NCBI GenBank assembly: GCA_021772015.1
Contig: JAETNS010000004.1
Span: forward strand, 62,001-126,000
Origin: Prevotellaceae bacterium
Lineage (GTDB): Bacteria; Bacteroidota; Bacteroidia; Bacteroidales; Muribaculaceae
Direction of reading: 5' to 3'
Length of the DNA: 64,000 nucleotides
The notes under the pieces were generated by a model. It was not told the origin of the DNA, searched no databases, and saw nothing but the letters and a program-made list of their open reading frames with translations. The position numbers were made by a program, and so were the translations under genes. The first letter of the stretch is position 1; every line of letters begins with the position of its first letter. Positions 26,047 to 35,945 of the stretch are shown here, piece after piece.

Positions 26047-29000
26047 ATGATGAATCCCCATCAGTCCAATATAAAGAAAGTTCTCCTCCTCGGCTCCGGC
26101 GCGTTGAAAATCGGCGAGGCCGGCGAATTCGACTATTCAGGCTCCCAGGCTTTAAAAGCCATGAAAGAGGAGGGCATCACGACGGTGCTCATCAACCCCA
26201 ACATCGCCACCGTCCAGACTTCAGAGGGCTTTGCCGACAAAATATATTTCCTCCCCGTCACCCCATATTTCGTGGAGAGGGTGATAGAAAAAGAACGTCC
26301 TGACGGCATACTCCTTAGTTTCGGCGGCCAGACCGCGCTGAACTGCGGCGTGGAGCTGTATGATTCCGGCGTTCTGGAAAAATATGGTGTGGAAGTGCTC
26401 GGTACCCCCGTCCAAGCCATCAAAGACACTGAGGACCGTGAACTTTTCGTCAAAAAACTCGACGAAATAGAGGTCAAGACCATAAAGAGCCAGGCAGTGG
26501 AGACCACAAACGCAGCCCTCGCGGCTGCCGAAAAGCTTGGCTACCCCGTTATTGTCAGAGCCGCGTATGCCCTCGGTGGACTCGGGAGCGGCTTCTGCGA
26601 CAATCCTGAACAGCTCGTGGCCCTGACCGAGAAAGCATTCTCTTTTTCTCCTCAGGTACTCGTGGAAAAATCACTGAAGGGGTGGAAAGAGGTAGAGTAT
26701 GAGGTAGTACGCGACCGTTTCGACAACTGTATAACCGTCTGCAACATGGAGAACTTCGATCCGCTTGGTATCCATACCGGGGAATCGATCGTAGTCGCTC
26801 CGTCACAGACACTGTCTAACGACGATTACCATTACCTGCGTCAGCTCGCCATCAAGATCATACGACATGTCGGTATCGTCGGGGAATGTAACGTCCAGTA
26901 TGCCTATGATCCCGATTCGATGGACTATCGCGTGATCGAAGTCAATGCGCGTCTCAGCCGTTCATCTGCCCTCGCATCGAAAGCCACCGGCTATCCTCTG
27001 GCATTCGTAGCCGCCAAGCTCGGACTCGGTTATGGCCTGTTTGATCTTAAAAACTCCGTTACCCGCGAGACTTCGGCATTCTTCGAGCCAGCCCTTGACT
27101 ATATAGTCTGCAAGATACCAAGATGGGACCTTGGAAAATTCCACGGTGTACGCCGTGAGATCGGCTCTTCAATGAAGTCTGTAGGAGAAGTCATGGCGAT
27201 CGGCCGCACATTCGAGGAGGTCATACAGAAGGGACTACGAATGATCGGTCAGGGAATGCACGGCTTCGTCGAGAACCGCGAACTGAAGATCGACGATATA
27301 GACCAGGCTCTCTCCGAACCTACCGACAAGCGCATCTTTGTTGTCGCCAAGGCATTCCAGGAGGGTTATACTGTCGACCGCATCCATGAGTTGACCAAGA
27401 TCGACCGGTGGTTTCTTGAAAAACTCCATAATATCATTGTTACAGACAATGAGCTGAAGACTTTTGATGAAATCGAGAAACTGCCCGGAGGACTCCTTCG
27501 TACAGCCAAAGAGCAGGGATTCAGCGACTTCCAGATCGCACGTGCCGTCAAGAAGGAATCACTCGACGTGACGGGAACAGACAACCAGAGAGTAAGGAAG
27601 ATACGAAAGGATTTCGGCATTGTCCCGGTCGTGAAACAGATCGACACCCTTGCCGCAGAGTATCCGGCCCAGACCAACTACCTGTATCTGACCTACAACG
27701 GATCGACAAACGATGTCAACTATCTCGGCGACAAACGTTCGGTAGTGGTCCTTGGATCGGGAGCATACCGAATCGGCAGTTCGGTCGAATTCGACTGGTG
27801 CTCGGTCAACGCGCTGATGACAGTAAAAAAGCAAGGATGGAGGTCGGTCATGATCAACTACAATCCGGAAACAGTGTCGACCGACTACGACATGTGTGAC
27901 CGCCTCTACTTCGACGAGCTCACATTCGAGCGCGTTATGGATATCCTCGAACTTGAATCGCCTCACGGAGTTATCCTCTCTGTCGGTGGCCAGATACCCA
28001 ACAATCTCGCCACCCGTCTTGATGACGAGGGGGTAAATATCCTCGGTACCCGCGCTTCCTCGATCGACAACGCCGAAGACCGCCACAAGTTCTCGGCTAT
28101 GCTCGACCGTATCGGAGTAGACCAGCCCCGCTGGCGCGAGCTGACAAGTTTCGCCGACATAGACGAGTTCATAAAAGAGGTCGGATTCCCGGTGCTTGTA
28201 CGTCCGAGCTATGTGCTTTCAGGAGCGGCCATGAATGTATGTTCCAACGAAGATGAGCTTCATCGTTTCCTGAGACTTGCGGCCAACGTCTCCAAACTGC
28301 ATCCTGTGGTGGTCTCGGAATTCATCCAGAATGCGAAGGAAATAGAGATGGATGCCGTCGCCCAGAACGGAGAAATCAAAGCATACGCCATATCCGAACA
28401 TATCGAATATGCCGGAGTGCATTCAGGGGACGCAACCATACAGTTCCCGCCACAGAAGCTGTATGTGGAGACAATGCGCCGCATCAAGAAGATCTCAACA
28501 AAGATCGCCAAGGCGCTCGACATATCAGGCCCCTTCAACATCCAGTTCCTGGCCAAGAACAATGATATCAAGGTGATCGAGTGTAATCTCCGCGCATCGC
28601 GAAGCTTCCCGTTCGTTTCGAAAGTCATAAAGCTGAATTTCATAGACCTGGCCACAAAAGTGATGCTTGGCCTGCCTGTGGAAAAGCCCAACAAGAGCCT
28701 CTTTGACCTCGACTATGTCGGGATCAAGGCATCGCAGTTCAGCTTCTCACGCCTGCAAGGGGCAGACCCGGTGCTCGGTGTCGACATGGCTTCAACAGGC
28801 GAAGTGGGCTGTATCGGCGACGACACATCCGAGGCGATTCTAAAAGCCATGCTTTCCGTAGGGTACAAGATTCCTCGTAAGACAGTGCTGCTTTCAACGG
28901 GGACACCAAGGCAGAAAGCCGACATGCTGGATGCCGCCCACCGGCTCCACAACCACGGTTTCACCATCTACGCTACTGAGGGCACTTGCCGCTTCCTCAA

Positions 29001-29283
29001 CGAGAACGGTATACCCGCGATACGCGCGTATTGGCCGACACAGCCGGAAAGCAAACCGCAGGTGCTGCAACTTCTCCATGACAAGAAGATAGACCTTGTG
29101 GTCAACCTGCCCAAGAACCTTTCTTCTGCGGAACTTTCCAACGGTTACAAGGTAAGACGTGCCGCCATCGACCTCAACATCCCCCTGTTGACCAATGCCC
29201 GTCTGGCCTCGGCATTCATTGACGCGTTCACGACCCTCTCCCCTGCCGATATCCAGATAAAATCATGGGACGAATATAAATGA
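26047..29283 (+). CDS. carB: Carbamoyl-phosphate synthase large subunit
   Basis: 1078 aa, full length. Uses two ATP to make carbamoyl phosphate from bicarbonate and CarA-derived ammonia. The two homologous ATP-grasp halves are visible: GSGALKIGEAGEFDYSGSQA at the start with the first half (VRAAYALGGLGSGFC), and GSGAYRIGSSVEFDWCSVN near residue 575 with the second half (VRPSYVLSGAAMNVC). The C-terminal MGS-like allosteric domain runs from about residue 940 (KTVLLSTGTPRQKADML, FTIYATEGTCRFL). Operon partner of carA. A 14-bp hairpin follows the stop. Confidence 0.97.
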   Translation: MMNPHQSNIKKVLLLGSGALKIGEAGEFDYSGSQALKAMKEEGITTVLINPNIATVQTSEGFADKIYFLPVTPYFVERVIEKERPDGILLSFGGQTALNCGVELYDSGVLEKYGVEVLGTPVQAIKDTEDRELFVKKLDEIEVKTIKSQAVETTNAALAAAEKLGYPVIVRAAYALGGLGSGFCDNPEQLVALTEKAFSFSPQVLVEKSLKGWKEVEYEVVRDRFDNCITVCNMENFDPLGIHTGESIVVAPSQTLSNDDYHYLRQLAIKIIRHVGIVGECNVQYAYDPDSMDYRVIEVNARLSRSSALASKATGYPLAFVAAKLGLGYGLFDLKNSVTRETSAFFEPALDYIVCKIPRWDLGKFHGVRREIGSSMKSVGEVMAIGRTFEEVIQKGLRMIGQGMHGFVENRELKIDDIDQALSEPTDKRIFVVAKAFQEGYTVDRIHELTKIDRWFLEKLHNIIVTDNELKTFDEIEKLPGGLLRTAKEQGFSDFQIARAVKKESLDVTGTDNQRVRKIRKDFGIVPVVKQIDTLAAEYPAQTNYLYLTYNGSTNDVNYLGDKRSVVVLGSGAYRIGSSVEFDWCSVNALMTVKKQGWRSVMINYNPETVSTDYDMCDRLYFDELTFERVMDILELESPHGVILSVGGQIPNNLATRLDDEGVNILGTRASSIDNAEDRHKFSAMLDRIGVDQPRWRELTSFADIDEFIKEVGFPVLVRPSYVLSGAAMNVCSNEDELHRFLRLAANVSKLHPVVVSEFIQNAKEIEMDAVAQNGEIKAYAISEHIEYAGVHSGDATIQFPPQKLYVETMRRIKKISTKIAKALDISGPFNIQFLAKNNDIKVIECNLRASRSFPFVSKVIKLNFIDLATKVMLGLPVEKPNKSLFDLDYVGIKASQFSFSRLQGADPVLGVDMASTGEVGCIGDDTSEAILKAMLSVGYKIPRKTVLLSTGTPRQKADMLDAAHRLHNHGFTIYATEGTCRFLNENGIPAIRAYWPTQPESKPQVLQLLHDKKIDLVVNLPKNLSSAELSNGYKVRRAAIDLNIPLLTNARLASAFIDAFTTLSPADIQIKSWDEYK

Positions 29284-29303
29284 TCCCACCCGATACTTTA
29301 TGA

Positions 29304-29344
29304 CAAGCAGGCAACCATGGGATTTATCCTTGGTTGCCTGCTTG
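29304..29344 (+). terminator. Hairpin after carB
   Basis: CAAGCAGGCAACCA pairs perfectly with TGGTTGCCTGCTTG (14 bp). No T-run follows, so it may stabilise the carAB 3' end rather than terminate on its own. Confidence 0.55.
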
Positions 29345-29397
29345 CATTAATAATCGATGACCGCTAACTCCGGAGCCTATACGGAGCCTGTTCAATC

Positions 29398-29763
29398 ATG
29401 GATATTATAAAATTTCGCGAATACTGCCTTTCACTCGGCGACGTTGCCGAAAAGACCCCGTTTGGAAAGTTCAATGCCAGATATGACTCCATTCTGGTAT
29501 TCTATGTCTGCGGCCATATGTTTTGCTTCATCGACATCGATAATTTCTCATATGTCGATCTCAAGGCGGATCCGGATGTCATATCAGAGTTAAAACTGAC
29601 AAGAACCGCTGTCACAGACCCAATAAACGGAAGTCTGAGACATTGGATCAAGATTGACCTCAACGGAGATCTATCCGACCGGCAGATCCTCGATCTTGTA
29701 AAAGATGCATATCTTCTGGTAAAAGAGAAATACACCCCGAAAAGACAGAGGTCATTCAAATAG
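29398..29763 (+). CDS. MmcQ/YjbR family protein
   Basis: 121 aa. The small YjbR fold (CyaY-like) starts FREYCLSLGDVAEKTPFGKFNARY and has the HWIKIDLNGDLSDRQILDLVKDAY end typical of the family. Members are often called DNA-binding, but a firm function is not established. Its last 12 bases overlap the 3' end of the convergent TPR gene (the stops interlock at 29752-29763). Confidence 0.85.
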   Translation: MDIIKFREYCLSLGDVAEKTPFGKFNARYDSILVFYVCGHMFCFIDIDNFSYVDLKADPDVISELKLTRTAVTDPINGSLRHWIKIDLNGDLSDRQILDLVKDAYLLVKEKYTPKRQRSFK

Positions 29764-31440
29764 ATGGGCGTAACGGGCAAGCAACGCATTGAAATGGGAA
29801 TCATTGCGGATCGGGGCGAGGGAAACCCGTCCTGTATCTGCTACAGAAATCTCATAAAGGTTACCATATCCGAGCTGTAACGACTTCTCAAGCGTCTTTA
29901 TGGCCCGTTCGGTCAAAGATGATTTCTCAGATGAAGAGAGGGCAGAGTCAGCTGAAGCCTGCGCGTATAGACATGCCACCATGAAATTCAGGTAGCCGTC
30001 CGTGTCTCTGTAGTCACGTAGAAGATCCTCCGCCCATTTCACAGCACCCTCGCGATCGCCTGAGAAAAGCAACGCGAAGCCTCTGTAAGACTGGATCGCG
30101 GCAAGTGCCGGGATTTTTCCATCCGAAGTACCGGCTCCCGGCATATCCGAACCGGGATTCTCGCCGGCAGTCATCGACACCACCCGGTTGTAGAGTGTCA
30201 AGGCGTTGGCAGGTTCCTTAAGGCCCTCGGCAACGACCCATGCGCGATAAATATAGTTACGCATCACCTCCGGCTGATCAATGACCATAGAGGCGAAAAT
30301 CTCATTGGCTTTGTCATACCGGGCAGACGCAAAATCGACAAGAGCCTCAAGTTCATGGGCATTGACGGATGAATATCCTCTGGAAGAAGCATCCTGCAAA
30401 GCTTTCATCGCGTCTTCATTTTTCCCCTGGGCATATAATATACGGGCTTTCGTAGCATAGAATTCCCCGTTTTTCCCTCCATCCATGGAGATAGCGAAAT
30501 CAACGTCGTCAAGAGCCTTAGGATATTTGCAAAGAGCAAGTTCACACTGGGCTATAGAGTTGTACAGCCCCGCATACTCATACATCTTCTGGTCGATAAG
30601 TTTCCTGTAATCAGCCAATGCGGCAGCATAATGGTCATGAGCCTGCGCTATGAAACCACGTATGTAATAGAGCATTCCCTGTTGGGGCGCATAGGATATC
30701 GAGGTGCTAAGGCCGCTGATTACAGCGGGATAGTCGACATTGGCGATGTCGATCAACTCCTGGAAAGCACGAGTATTGTTATCGATGGAGATCGCCATCA
30801 ACAGGTCCTCGACCGCTCCGGTATTGTTTCCCTGCATGCGGCGCACAGAAGCGCGACGGATATATATGTCACTGTCAGCCGACATCATCTGTACGGCTCC
30901 ATCCATGTATTCCGACGCGAGGGCCAGATTGTTTTCCTTGACAGCGACTCTGGCCAGACCGGTAAGGGCCTCCACGCTACGCGGATTGGTCGAGCGCAGA
31001 CGCGTGTAATCAGATTTGGCCGCAGCGTAATCGCCAAGTTCATATTCCTCGTTGGCCTTCTGATATAGAGCCATGAATGACGCGGGATCAAGTTTCAACG
31101 CTTCCGAAAAGTCAGACAGAGCCTTCTGGTGATTGTTGAGCATCTGATAAATGTCAGCCCGGAGCATGTAAGCCTGGAAGCGGAGGTCACGGTTGTTGAC
31201 AGGAGCATATTCCAATGTTTTGTCTACATCGGCCAGCGCACGCAGATATTGGTTGAACTTATAGTACTCGTTGGCCCTGCGAAAATATATCTCCGCGTCC
31301 CGGGGATTGGCCTCAAGTTCCTTGGCATAGACATCAAGCATCGCTTGTGTCATAGGATTGTCGATCGACTTCTGCTGGGCCGAGAGTCCCATCGACGCTA
31401 TGGAAGCAGCCACGACTGTAGCTGTAAGCAATTTCTTCAT
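29752..31440 (-). CDS. Secreted TPR-repeat protein
   Basis: 562 aa from MKKLLTATVVAASIASM, a clean signal peptide ending near GLSAQQ; an upstream in-frame ATG at 31473 would spoil the signal and is rejected. The body is a run of TPR units (EIYFRRANEYYKFNQYLRALADVDK, ADIYQMLNNHQKALSDFSEALKLDP, and so on) ending in a C-terminal LGYGNLYEISVADTGRVSLAPIR segment. Such proteins act as periplasmic scaffolds; no catalytic motif is visible. Last gene of the minus-strand run, 70 bp after kdsA. Confidence 0.88.
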   Translation of the reverse strand: MKKLLTATVVAASIASMGLSAQQKSIDNPMTQAMLDVYAKELEANPRDAEIYFRRANEYYKFNQYLRALADVDKTLEYAPVNNRDLRFQAYMLRADIYQMLNNHQKALSDFSEALKLDPASFMALYQKANEEYELGDYAAAKSDYTRLRSTNPRSVEALTGLARVAVKENNLALASEYMDGAVQMMSADSDIYIRRASVRRMQGNNTGAVEDLLMAISIDNNTRAFQELIDIANVDYPAVISGLSTSISYAPQQGMLYYIRGFIAQAHDHYAAALADYRKLIDQKMYEYAGLYNSIAQCELALCKYPKALDDVDFAISMDGGKNGEFYATKARILYAQGKNEDAMKALQDASSRGYSSVNAHELEALVDFASARYDKANEIFASMVIDQPEVMRNYIYRAWVVAEGLKEPANALTLYNRVVSMTAGENPGSDMPGAGTSDGKIPALAAIQSYRGFALLFSGDREGAVKWAEDLLRDYRDTDGYLNFMVACLYAQASADSALSSSEKSSLTERAIKTLEKSLQLGYGNLYEISVADTGRVSLAPIRNDSHFNALLARYAHLFE

Positions 31441-31510
31441 TATGAAAATATTCTGAATTGGAAGAATTATCAAGTATGATAAGTCTGAATAGCCTTAGGA
31501 TTTCCAGACA

Positions 31511-32356
31511 TTATTTATCAATCTCGTTTACCGCCATCCGCAATACCGTAAGTTTTTCCAGAAGTTCGGGCAGCAAATCAAGGCGTAGCATGTTGGCCCC
31601 GTCGCTTTTGGCGACAGACGGGTCCTGATGGGTCTCGATGAATATCCCGTCACAACCTGCAGCGATTCCGGCCCGCGCCACTGTCTCGATCATGTCGGGA
31701 CGCCCTCCTGTCACTCCGGCCGTCTGGTTGGGCTGCTGCAACGAATGAGTGACATCGAGGATCACAGGACAGCCCATTCGTTTCATCTCCGGGATGCCTC
31801 GGTAGTCCACTATCAGGTCCTGATAGCCGAATGTCGTGCCTCGTTCGGTGACAGCGACATATGGATTCCCTGCATCGCGCACCTTGTTTATGGCATGCTC
31901 CATCGCTCCGGGGGAAAGAAACTGCCCTTTCTTTATATTGACCATCTTTACGGTCTTGGCTGCGGCCACGAGCAGGGTAGTCTGCCTGCACAGGAAAGCC
32001 GGAATCTGGAGCATATCGACATATTCCGCCGCCATCTCCGCCTCCGGTTCTGTATGGATGTCAGTGACAGTAGGGATCCCGAACGTCTCCCCTACTTTCC
32101 GTAAGATCTTAAGAGCTTCCAGATCACCAATCCCCGTGAAAGAATCAATCCTGGAACGATTGGCTTTACGATAGCTCCCTTTGAAGACATAAGGGATGTC
32201 AAGACGCGAAGTCACCTCGACTACCTTCTCGGCTATTTCGAGAGCCATTTTCTCCCCCTCTATCACACACGGACCGGCAAGCAGGAAGAAATTTCCTGTC
32301 GGCGAGGAGGTCAGATATCCGGGGAGCGGCATTTTCTTATTATATGTCATTGTCAT
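31511..32356 (-). CDS. kdsA: 3-deoxy-8-phosphooctulonate synthase
   Basis: 281 aa. Condenses phosphoenolpyruvate with arabinose-5-phosphate to KDO-8-phosphate for lipid A core assembly. Family landmarks are FFLLAGPCVIEGE, VFKGSYRKANRSRIDSF, TDIHTEPEAE, QIPAFLCRQTTLL, NIKKGQFLSP and VTHSLQQPN. The start ATG (32354-32356) overlaps the rsmE stop as ATGA, showing translational coupling; a second ATG lies two codons on. The KDO product feeds the outer membrane, consistent with a Gram-negative envelope. Confidence 0.96.
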   Translation of the reverse strand: MTMTYNKKMPLPGYLTSSPTGNFFLLAGPCVIEGEKMALEIAEKVVEVTSRLDIPYVFKGSYRKANRSRIDSFTGIGDLEALKILRKVGETFGIPTVTDIHTEPEAEMAAEYVDMLQIPAFLCRQTTLLVAAAKTVKMVNIKKGQFLSPGAMEHAINKVRDAGNPYVAVTERGTTFGYQDLIVDYRGIPEMKRMGCPVILDVTHSLQQPNQTAGVTGGRPDMIETVARAGIAAGCDGIFIETHQDPSVAKSDGANMLRLDLLPELLEKLTVLRMAVNEIDK

Positions 32357-33069
32357 TGTTTTTTCAGTTGTCCTACTATATGGAATGTTTCCAAGGCTGT
32401 CAAGGCCGCCGTTTCGGTCCGCAGACGCGCCTCTCCGAGCGATACGGGGACAAATCCGGCATCAAGAGCCATTCTTATTTCCTCTGCGGAAAAATCCCCT
32501 TCCGGCCCGATAAGGATAACAGTATCCTCTCCGGGATGATATTCCCGCGACAGCAGACGACGCTCACCGTCATCCACACAATGGGCGATGAACTTTCCCG
32601 GAAATCCTTTATATTTATCTATGAACCGGGCAAAGGGAGTCATTTCCCCGATTTCCGGCAATGTGGCTTTCAGGCTCTGTTTCATGGCAGAGACCGCAGT
32701 TTTCTCAAGACGTTCCCTCTTGATCTCTTTCCTTTCGGAAAAACGGCAAAGCAAGGGGAAAAAGCCATCCATCCCTACTTCCGTCCCTTTCTCGACAAGC
32801 CACTCCATACGGTCCATGTTTTTTGTCGGAGCGACACCGACAACGAGTTTTCCTTCCCAATAAAAGGGGCAATCCCGTCGTTCGACAATCTCGATCATTG
32901 CCCGTTTGGGATGGGCATCGACAAGCCTGACCGTATAAAGGCCACCGCGCCCATCTACGACCTCCAGAAGATCTCCCGGCTGATGACGCAGCACTCTTAC
33001 ACAATGGCCCGATTCCATCTCCGGCATCACGGGATTCTGCTCTATGTCGGGACAATAAAACCTTATCAT
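32353..33069 (-). CDS. rsmE: 16S rRNA (uracil-1498-N3)-methyltransferase
   Basis: 238 aa, normal length. SPOUT-class methyltransferase that puts the N3 methyl on U1498 of 16S rRNA using SAM. The N-terminal PUA-like part (MIRFYCPD, HCVRVLRHQPGDLLEVVDG) precedes the knot domain with KNMDRMEWLVEKGTEVG, LIGPEGDFSAEEI and SLGEARLRTETAALTAL. Lies 17 bp downstream of the nucleoside permease gene and overlaps kdsA by four bases, so it sits in the middle of an operon. Confidence 0.95.
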   Translation of the reverse strand: MIRFYCPDIEQNPVMPEMESGHCVRVLRHQPGDLLEVVDGRGGLYTVRLVDAHPKRAMIEIVERRDCPFYWEGKLVVGVAPTKNMDRMEWLVEKGTEVGMDGFFPLLCRFSERKEIKRERLEKTAVSAMKQSLKATLPEIGEMTPFARFIDKYKGFPGKFIAHCVDDGERRLLSREYHPGEDTVILIGPEGDFSAEEIRMALDAGFVPVSLGEARLRTETAALTALETFHIVGQLKKQ

Positions 33070-33086
33070 ATATCAAAAGGCACCGA

Positions 33087-34475
33087 TCAGATCATTTTGT
33101 CATCAACAAAACCATCAGGTAGCGAGTCTTCATCGGCAGCTTTCGCCAATGAAACACCAGCTTTTTTATCCGGATTCTTGAATACGAGGAAGAAGAGGAC
33201 TGCGACAACCAAGGCATATCCTGCAAAGATCAACCACGTAGTGTCCCAATCACCGACCAATACTCCGTTTTCCCAATGGCAATAATGGTTCACGACAGCT
33301 CCGGCTGACAATGTGCCGATCGTCGCGCCGAGACCATTGGTCATCAACATGAACAACCCTTGGGCGGAAGCCTTGTTTGAAGGATCACATTCATTGTCGA
33401 CATACAGACCTCCTGAAACATTGAAGAAATCGAAAGCCACGCCGTAGACTATACATGACAGGAAGAAAAGTATAACCCCGGGGAAGGTCGGACTTCCGAT
33501 CCCGAACAGGCCGAACCTTAGAACCCATGCCGTCATGGCCATCAGCATCACAGTCTTTATACCGAATCTTTTAAGGAAAAATGGGATAAGCAGTATACAG
33601 AGAGCCTCGCTGACCTGCGACACCGAGACAAGCATCGTGGCATTGTTGGCGGCAAAACTGTTGGCGATTTCCGCTATCTGGCTGCTCTTGAAACTCGTCA
33701 GGAACGGTCCGGCGAAACCGTTTGTCACCTGCAGCGACATTCCAAGCAACATCGAGAAGATGAAGAACAATGCCATCTTGCGCTGCTTGAAAAGCTTGAA
33801 CGCGCTAAGTCCGAGCTGCTCCGACAGTGTCTGTTTCGGCTTGCTGACAAGTTTGCATTGAGGCAAGGTAAAACAATACGCGAAAAGCAACAGACTAAGG
33901 ACACCTGACACAAGAAACTGCATGTAGGTATACTGGAACTTGTAATCATTCTGGGCGAACGTGAATCCGAAAGAGCCATCCTCCCAAGTGGCGCAGTTGA
34001 CAAACCACATGGTCACGATGAATCCCACAGTACCAAGGACTCTGATCGGTGGAAAATCCTTGACAGTATCTAACTTATGATCCTTCAGGATGGTGAACGC
34101 GGTGGTGTTTGACAACGCAAGCGTCGGCATGTAGAACGCCACGCTGATCGTATAGACAGCTATGAACAACGTCTTGTCGGGCATCTCGCTCTGTATCCCG
34201 AGCCAGCACAGCAATACCATTGCCAACCCCGCGACAAGATGACACAGGCCGAGAAGTCTCTGCGGCTGGATGAATTTGTCCGCCACGATTCCCATCAAAG
34301 TAGGCATGAATATCGATACTATGCCCTGGATGGCATAAAACCAGGAGATCTCCTCTCCCATCCCGGCGCGTCCGAGATAATTTCCCATACAGGTGAGATA
34401 AGCTCCCCAAACGGCGAACTCAAGGAAATTGAGCACCGAGAGCCTGACTTTGATGTTTCCCATCATATTGTCCAA
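33087..34475 (-). CDS. Nucleoside:H+ symporter-type MFS permease
   Basis: 462 aa with about 12 membrane helices. Sequence features of the NupG/XapB group: RLSVLNFLEFAVWGAYLTCMGNYL at the N-terminus, FYAIQGIVSIFMPTLMGIVADKF and FDFFNVSGGLYVDNEC in the second half. It should import purine or pyrimidine nucleosides across the inner membrane. First gene of the minus-strand unit permease-rsmE-kdsA, with its own promoter at 34531. Substrate is inferred from family only. Confidence 0.9.
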   Translation of the reverse strand: MDNMMGNIKVRLSVLNFLEFAVWGAYLTCMGNYLGRAGMGEEISWFYAIQGIVSIFMPTLMGIVADKFIQPQRLLGLCHLVAGLAMVLLCWLGIQSEMPDKTLFIAVYTISVAFYMPTLALSNTTAFTILKDHKLDTVKDFPPIRVLGTVGFIVTMWFVNCATWEDGSFGFTFAQNDYKFQYTYMQFLVSGVLSLLLFAYCFTLPQCKLVSKPKQTLSEQLGLSAFKLFKQRKMALFFIFSMLLGMSLQVTNGFAGPFLTSFKSSQIAEIANSFAANNATMLVSVSQVSEALCILLIPFFLKRFGIKTVMLMAMTAWVLRFGLFGIGSPTFPGVILFFLSCIVYGVAFDFFNVSGGLYVDNECDPSNKASAQGLFMLMTNGLGATIGTLSAGAVVNHYCHWENGVLVGDWDTTWLIFAGYALVVAVLFFLVFKNPDKKAGVSLAKAADEDSLPDGFVDDKMI

Positions 34476-34530
34476 GGATTTGTGGTTCAGATTTTGACAA
34501 GTGACAGGCGCTTTTTGCCTGTTACGTTGG

Positions 34531-34538
34531 CAAAAGTA
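34531..34538 (-). promoter_or_regulatory. -7 box for the nucleoside permease operon
   Basis: TACTTTTG on the minus strand, about 55 bases before the start. Confidence 0.55.
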
Positions 34539-34592
34539 GTGATTTTTTTTGGTGTATGGATAAAACGACTGTCAAATTTGTCAATATTTTGT

Positions 34593-34600
34593 TAACTTTG
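34593..34600 (+). promoter_or_regulatory. -7 box for the AI-2E family gene
   Basis: TAACTTTG, about 20 bases before the ATG at 34624. Confidence 0.65.
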
Positions 34601-34623
34601 CGCAATTTCATTTTGCTAAAGAG

Positions 34624-35775
34624 ATGTCACCCCAATCCCGTCCATATACATTTGACCGTGTTGTCAGGTTGCTTATCGGCTGCGCCATATTCGCGTTTGT
34701 AATATGGTTGCTTGATTTGCTGAAAGATGTTTTGCTGCCCTTCTGTGTGGCATGTCTTATCGCATACCTTTTCGAACCCTTCGTCCAGTTCAACCGCTCG
34801 CTTCTCAGGCTGAAAGGAAGGATAACCGCCATATTCGTGACCCTGTTCGAGGCCATTGTCTTTTTCGGGATACTCGCCTATTTCTGTGTGCCGTCCATCA
34901 TAAGGGAAATGCACCAGATGGCCGACCTGCTGCGCAATTATGCCACCTCCGATGTCTCGATCCAGTACCTTCCTCCTGAAATCCACGACATACTCCGCAG
35001 CAACATCGACTTCGAGGAACTGGCCCACACATTGATGCAGCAAGACATACGTAGCATCATCGACAAAGGCATGACCGTGATCCACGGCGGAGTCCATGTC
35101 ATTCTCGGAGTGGTCGCATGGCTGATAGTATTTCTTTATGTCATATTCATAATGCTCGATTATGACCGGCTGATGAGAGGATTCAAGCTGCTGGTTCCAC
35201 CCCGCTTCCGCCCTATCGCCTACAAGATAGGCAATGACATCAAAAACTCCATGAACCATTATTTCAGGGGACAAGCACTGATAGCCTGTGTCGTAGCCGT
35301 CATCTATTGCGTCGGCTTTTCCGTCTGCGGGCTACCCTTGGCGATCGTCCTCGGCTTGGGAACGGCTGTGCTTTTTATGATCCCATATTGCCAATACCTG
35401 TCGATCATCCCCGTAACACTGCTTTGTCTGGTCGACTCCGCCAACAGCGGGGTGCATTTCTGGACGCAATGGTGGGAATGCATGGCTGTGTTCCTGCTGG
35501 TGCAGATCATCGCCGACCTTATCCTTACACCGCGTATCATGGGTAAAGCTATGGGGCTGAATCCCGCCATCATCCTGCTTAGCCTTTCGATATGGGGATC
35601 TCTTTTCGGCCTGATAGGAATGATCATCGCTCTGCCCCTGACCACTCTTCTGCTCTCTTATTACGAACAGTATGTCATAATGCGCAATGATGACGAACCT
35701 CCGGCCCAGCGGATGCAGGAGGTTCAGGAGATAAAAGACATGTCGGAGATGCCATTCGATGACGGGGCGAACTGA
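34624..35775 (+). CDS. AI-2E family transporter (PerM/YhhT-like)
   Basis: 383 aa, about eight membrane helices. N-terminal helices (VVRLLIGCAIFAFVIWLLD, LLPFCVACLIAYLFEP) are followed by a large soluble loop and then the family's C-terminal signature (YFRGQALIACVVAVIYCVGF, GLPLAIVLGLGTAVLFMIPYC, GLNPAIILLSLSIWGSLFG, GMIIALPLTTLL). Family members include a proposed AI-2 exporter and Na+/H+ antiporters, so the substrate is open. Single gene; no partner is nearby. Confidence 0.88.
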   Translation: MSPQSRPYTFDRVVRLLIGCAIFAFVIWLLDLLKDVLLPFCVACLIAYLFEPFVQFNRSLLRLKGRITAIFVTLFEAIVFFGILAYFCVPSIIREMHQMADLLRNYATSDVSIQYLPPEIHDILRSNIDFEELAHTLMQQDIRSIIDKGMTVIHGGVHVILGVVAWLIVFLYVIFIMLDYDRLMRGFKLLVPPRFRPIAYKIGNDIKNSMNHYFRGQALIACVVAVIYCVGFSVCGLPLAIVLGLGTAVLFMIPYCQYLSIIPVTLLCLVDSANSGVHFWTQWWECMAVFLLVQIIADLILTPRIMGKAMGLNPAIILLSLSIWGSLFGLIGMIIALPLTTLLLSYYEQYVIMRNDDEPPAQRMQEVQEIKDMSEMPFDDGAN

Positions 35776-35845
35776 CTCCTGACTTTTTAATGTGATTTTA
35801 ATGGAAATATGTTGTACAGCTATTGTACGGGCAGGATTGATTATG

Positions 35846-35853
35846 TAATTTTG
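35846..35853 (+). promoter_or_regulatory. -7 box for the TonB receptor/lipoprotein operon
   Basis: TAATTTTG, leader of about 85 bases before the ATG at 35946. Confidence 0.55.
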
Positions 35854-35945
35854 CAACAGTTTTTAACGGTAGTATTAAAAACTTCAAAAGCCGGATCTAC
35901 ATAGTCAAATCTATAAACAATCATAATCCATTATTTCACAACGCA

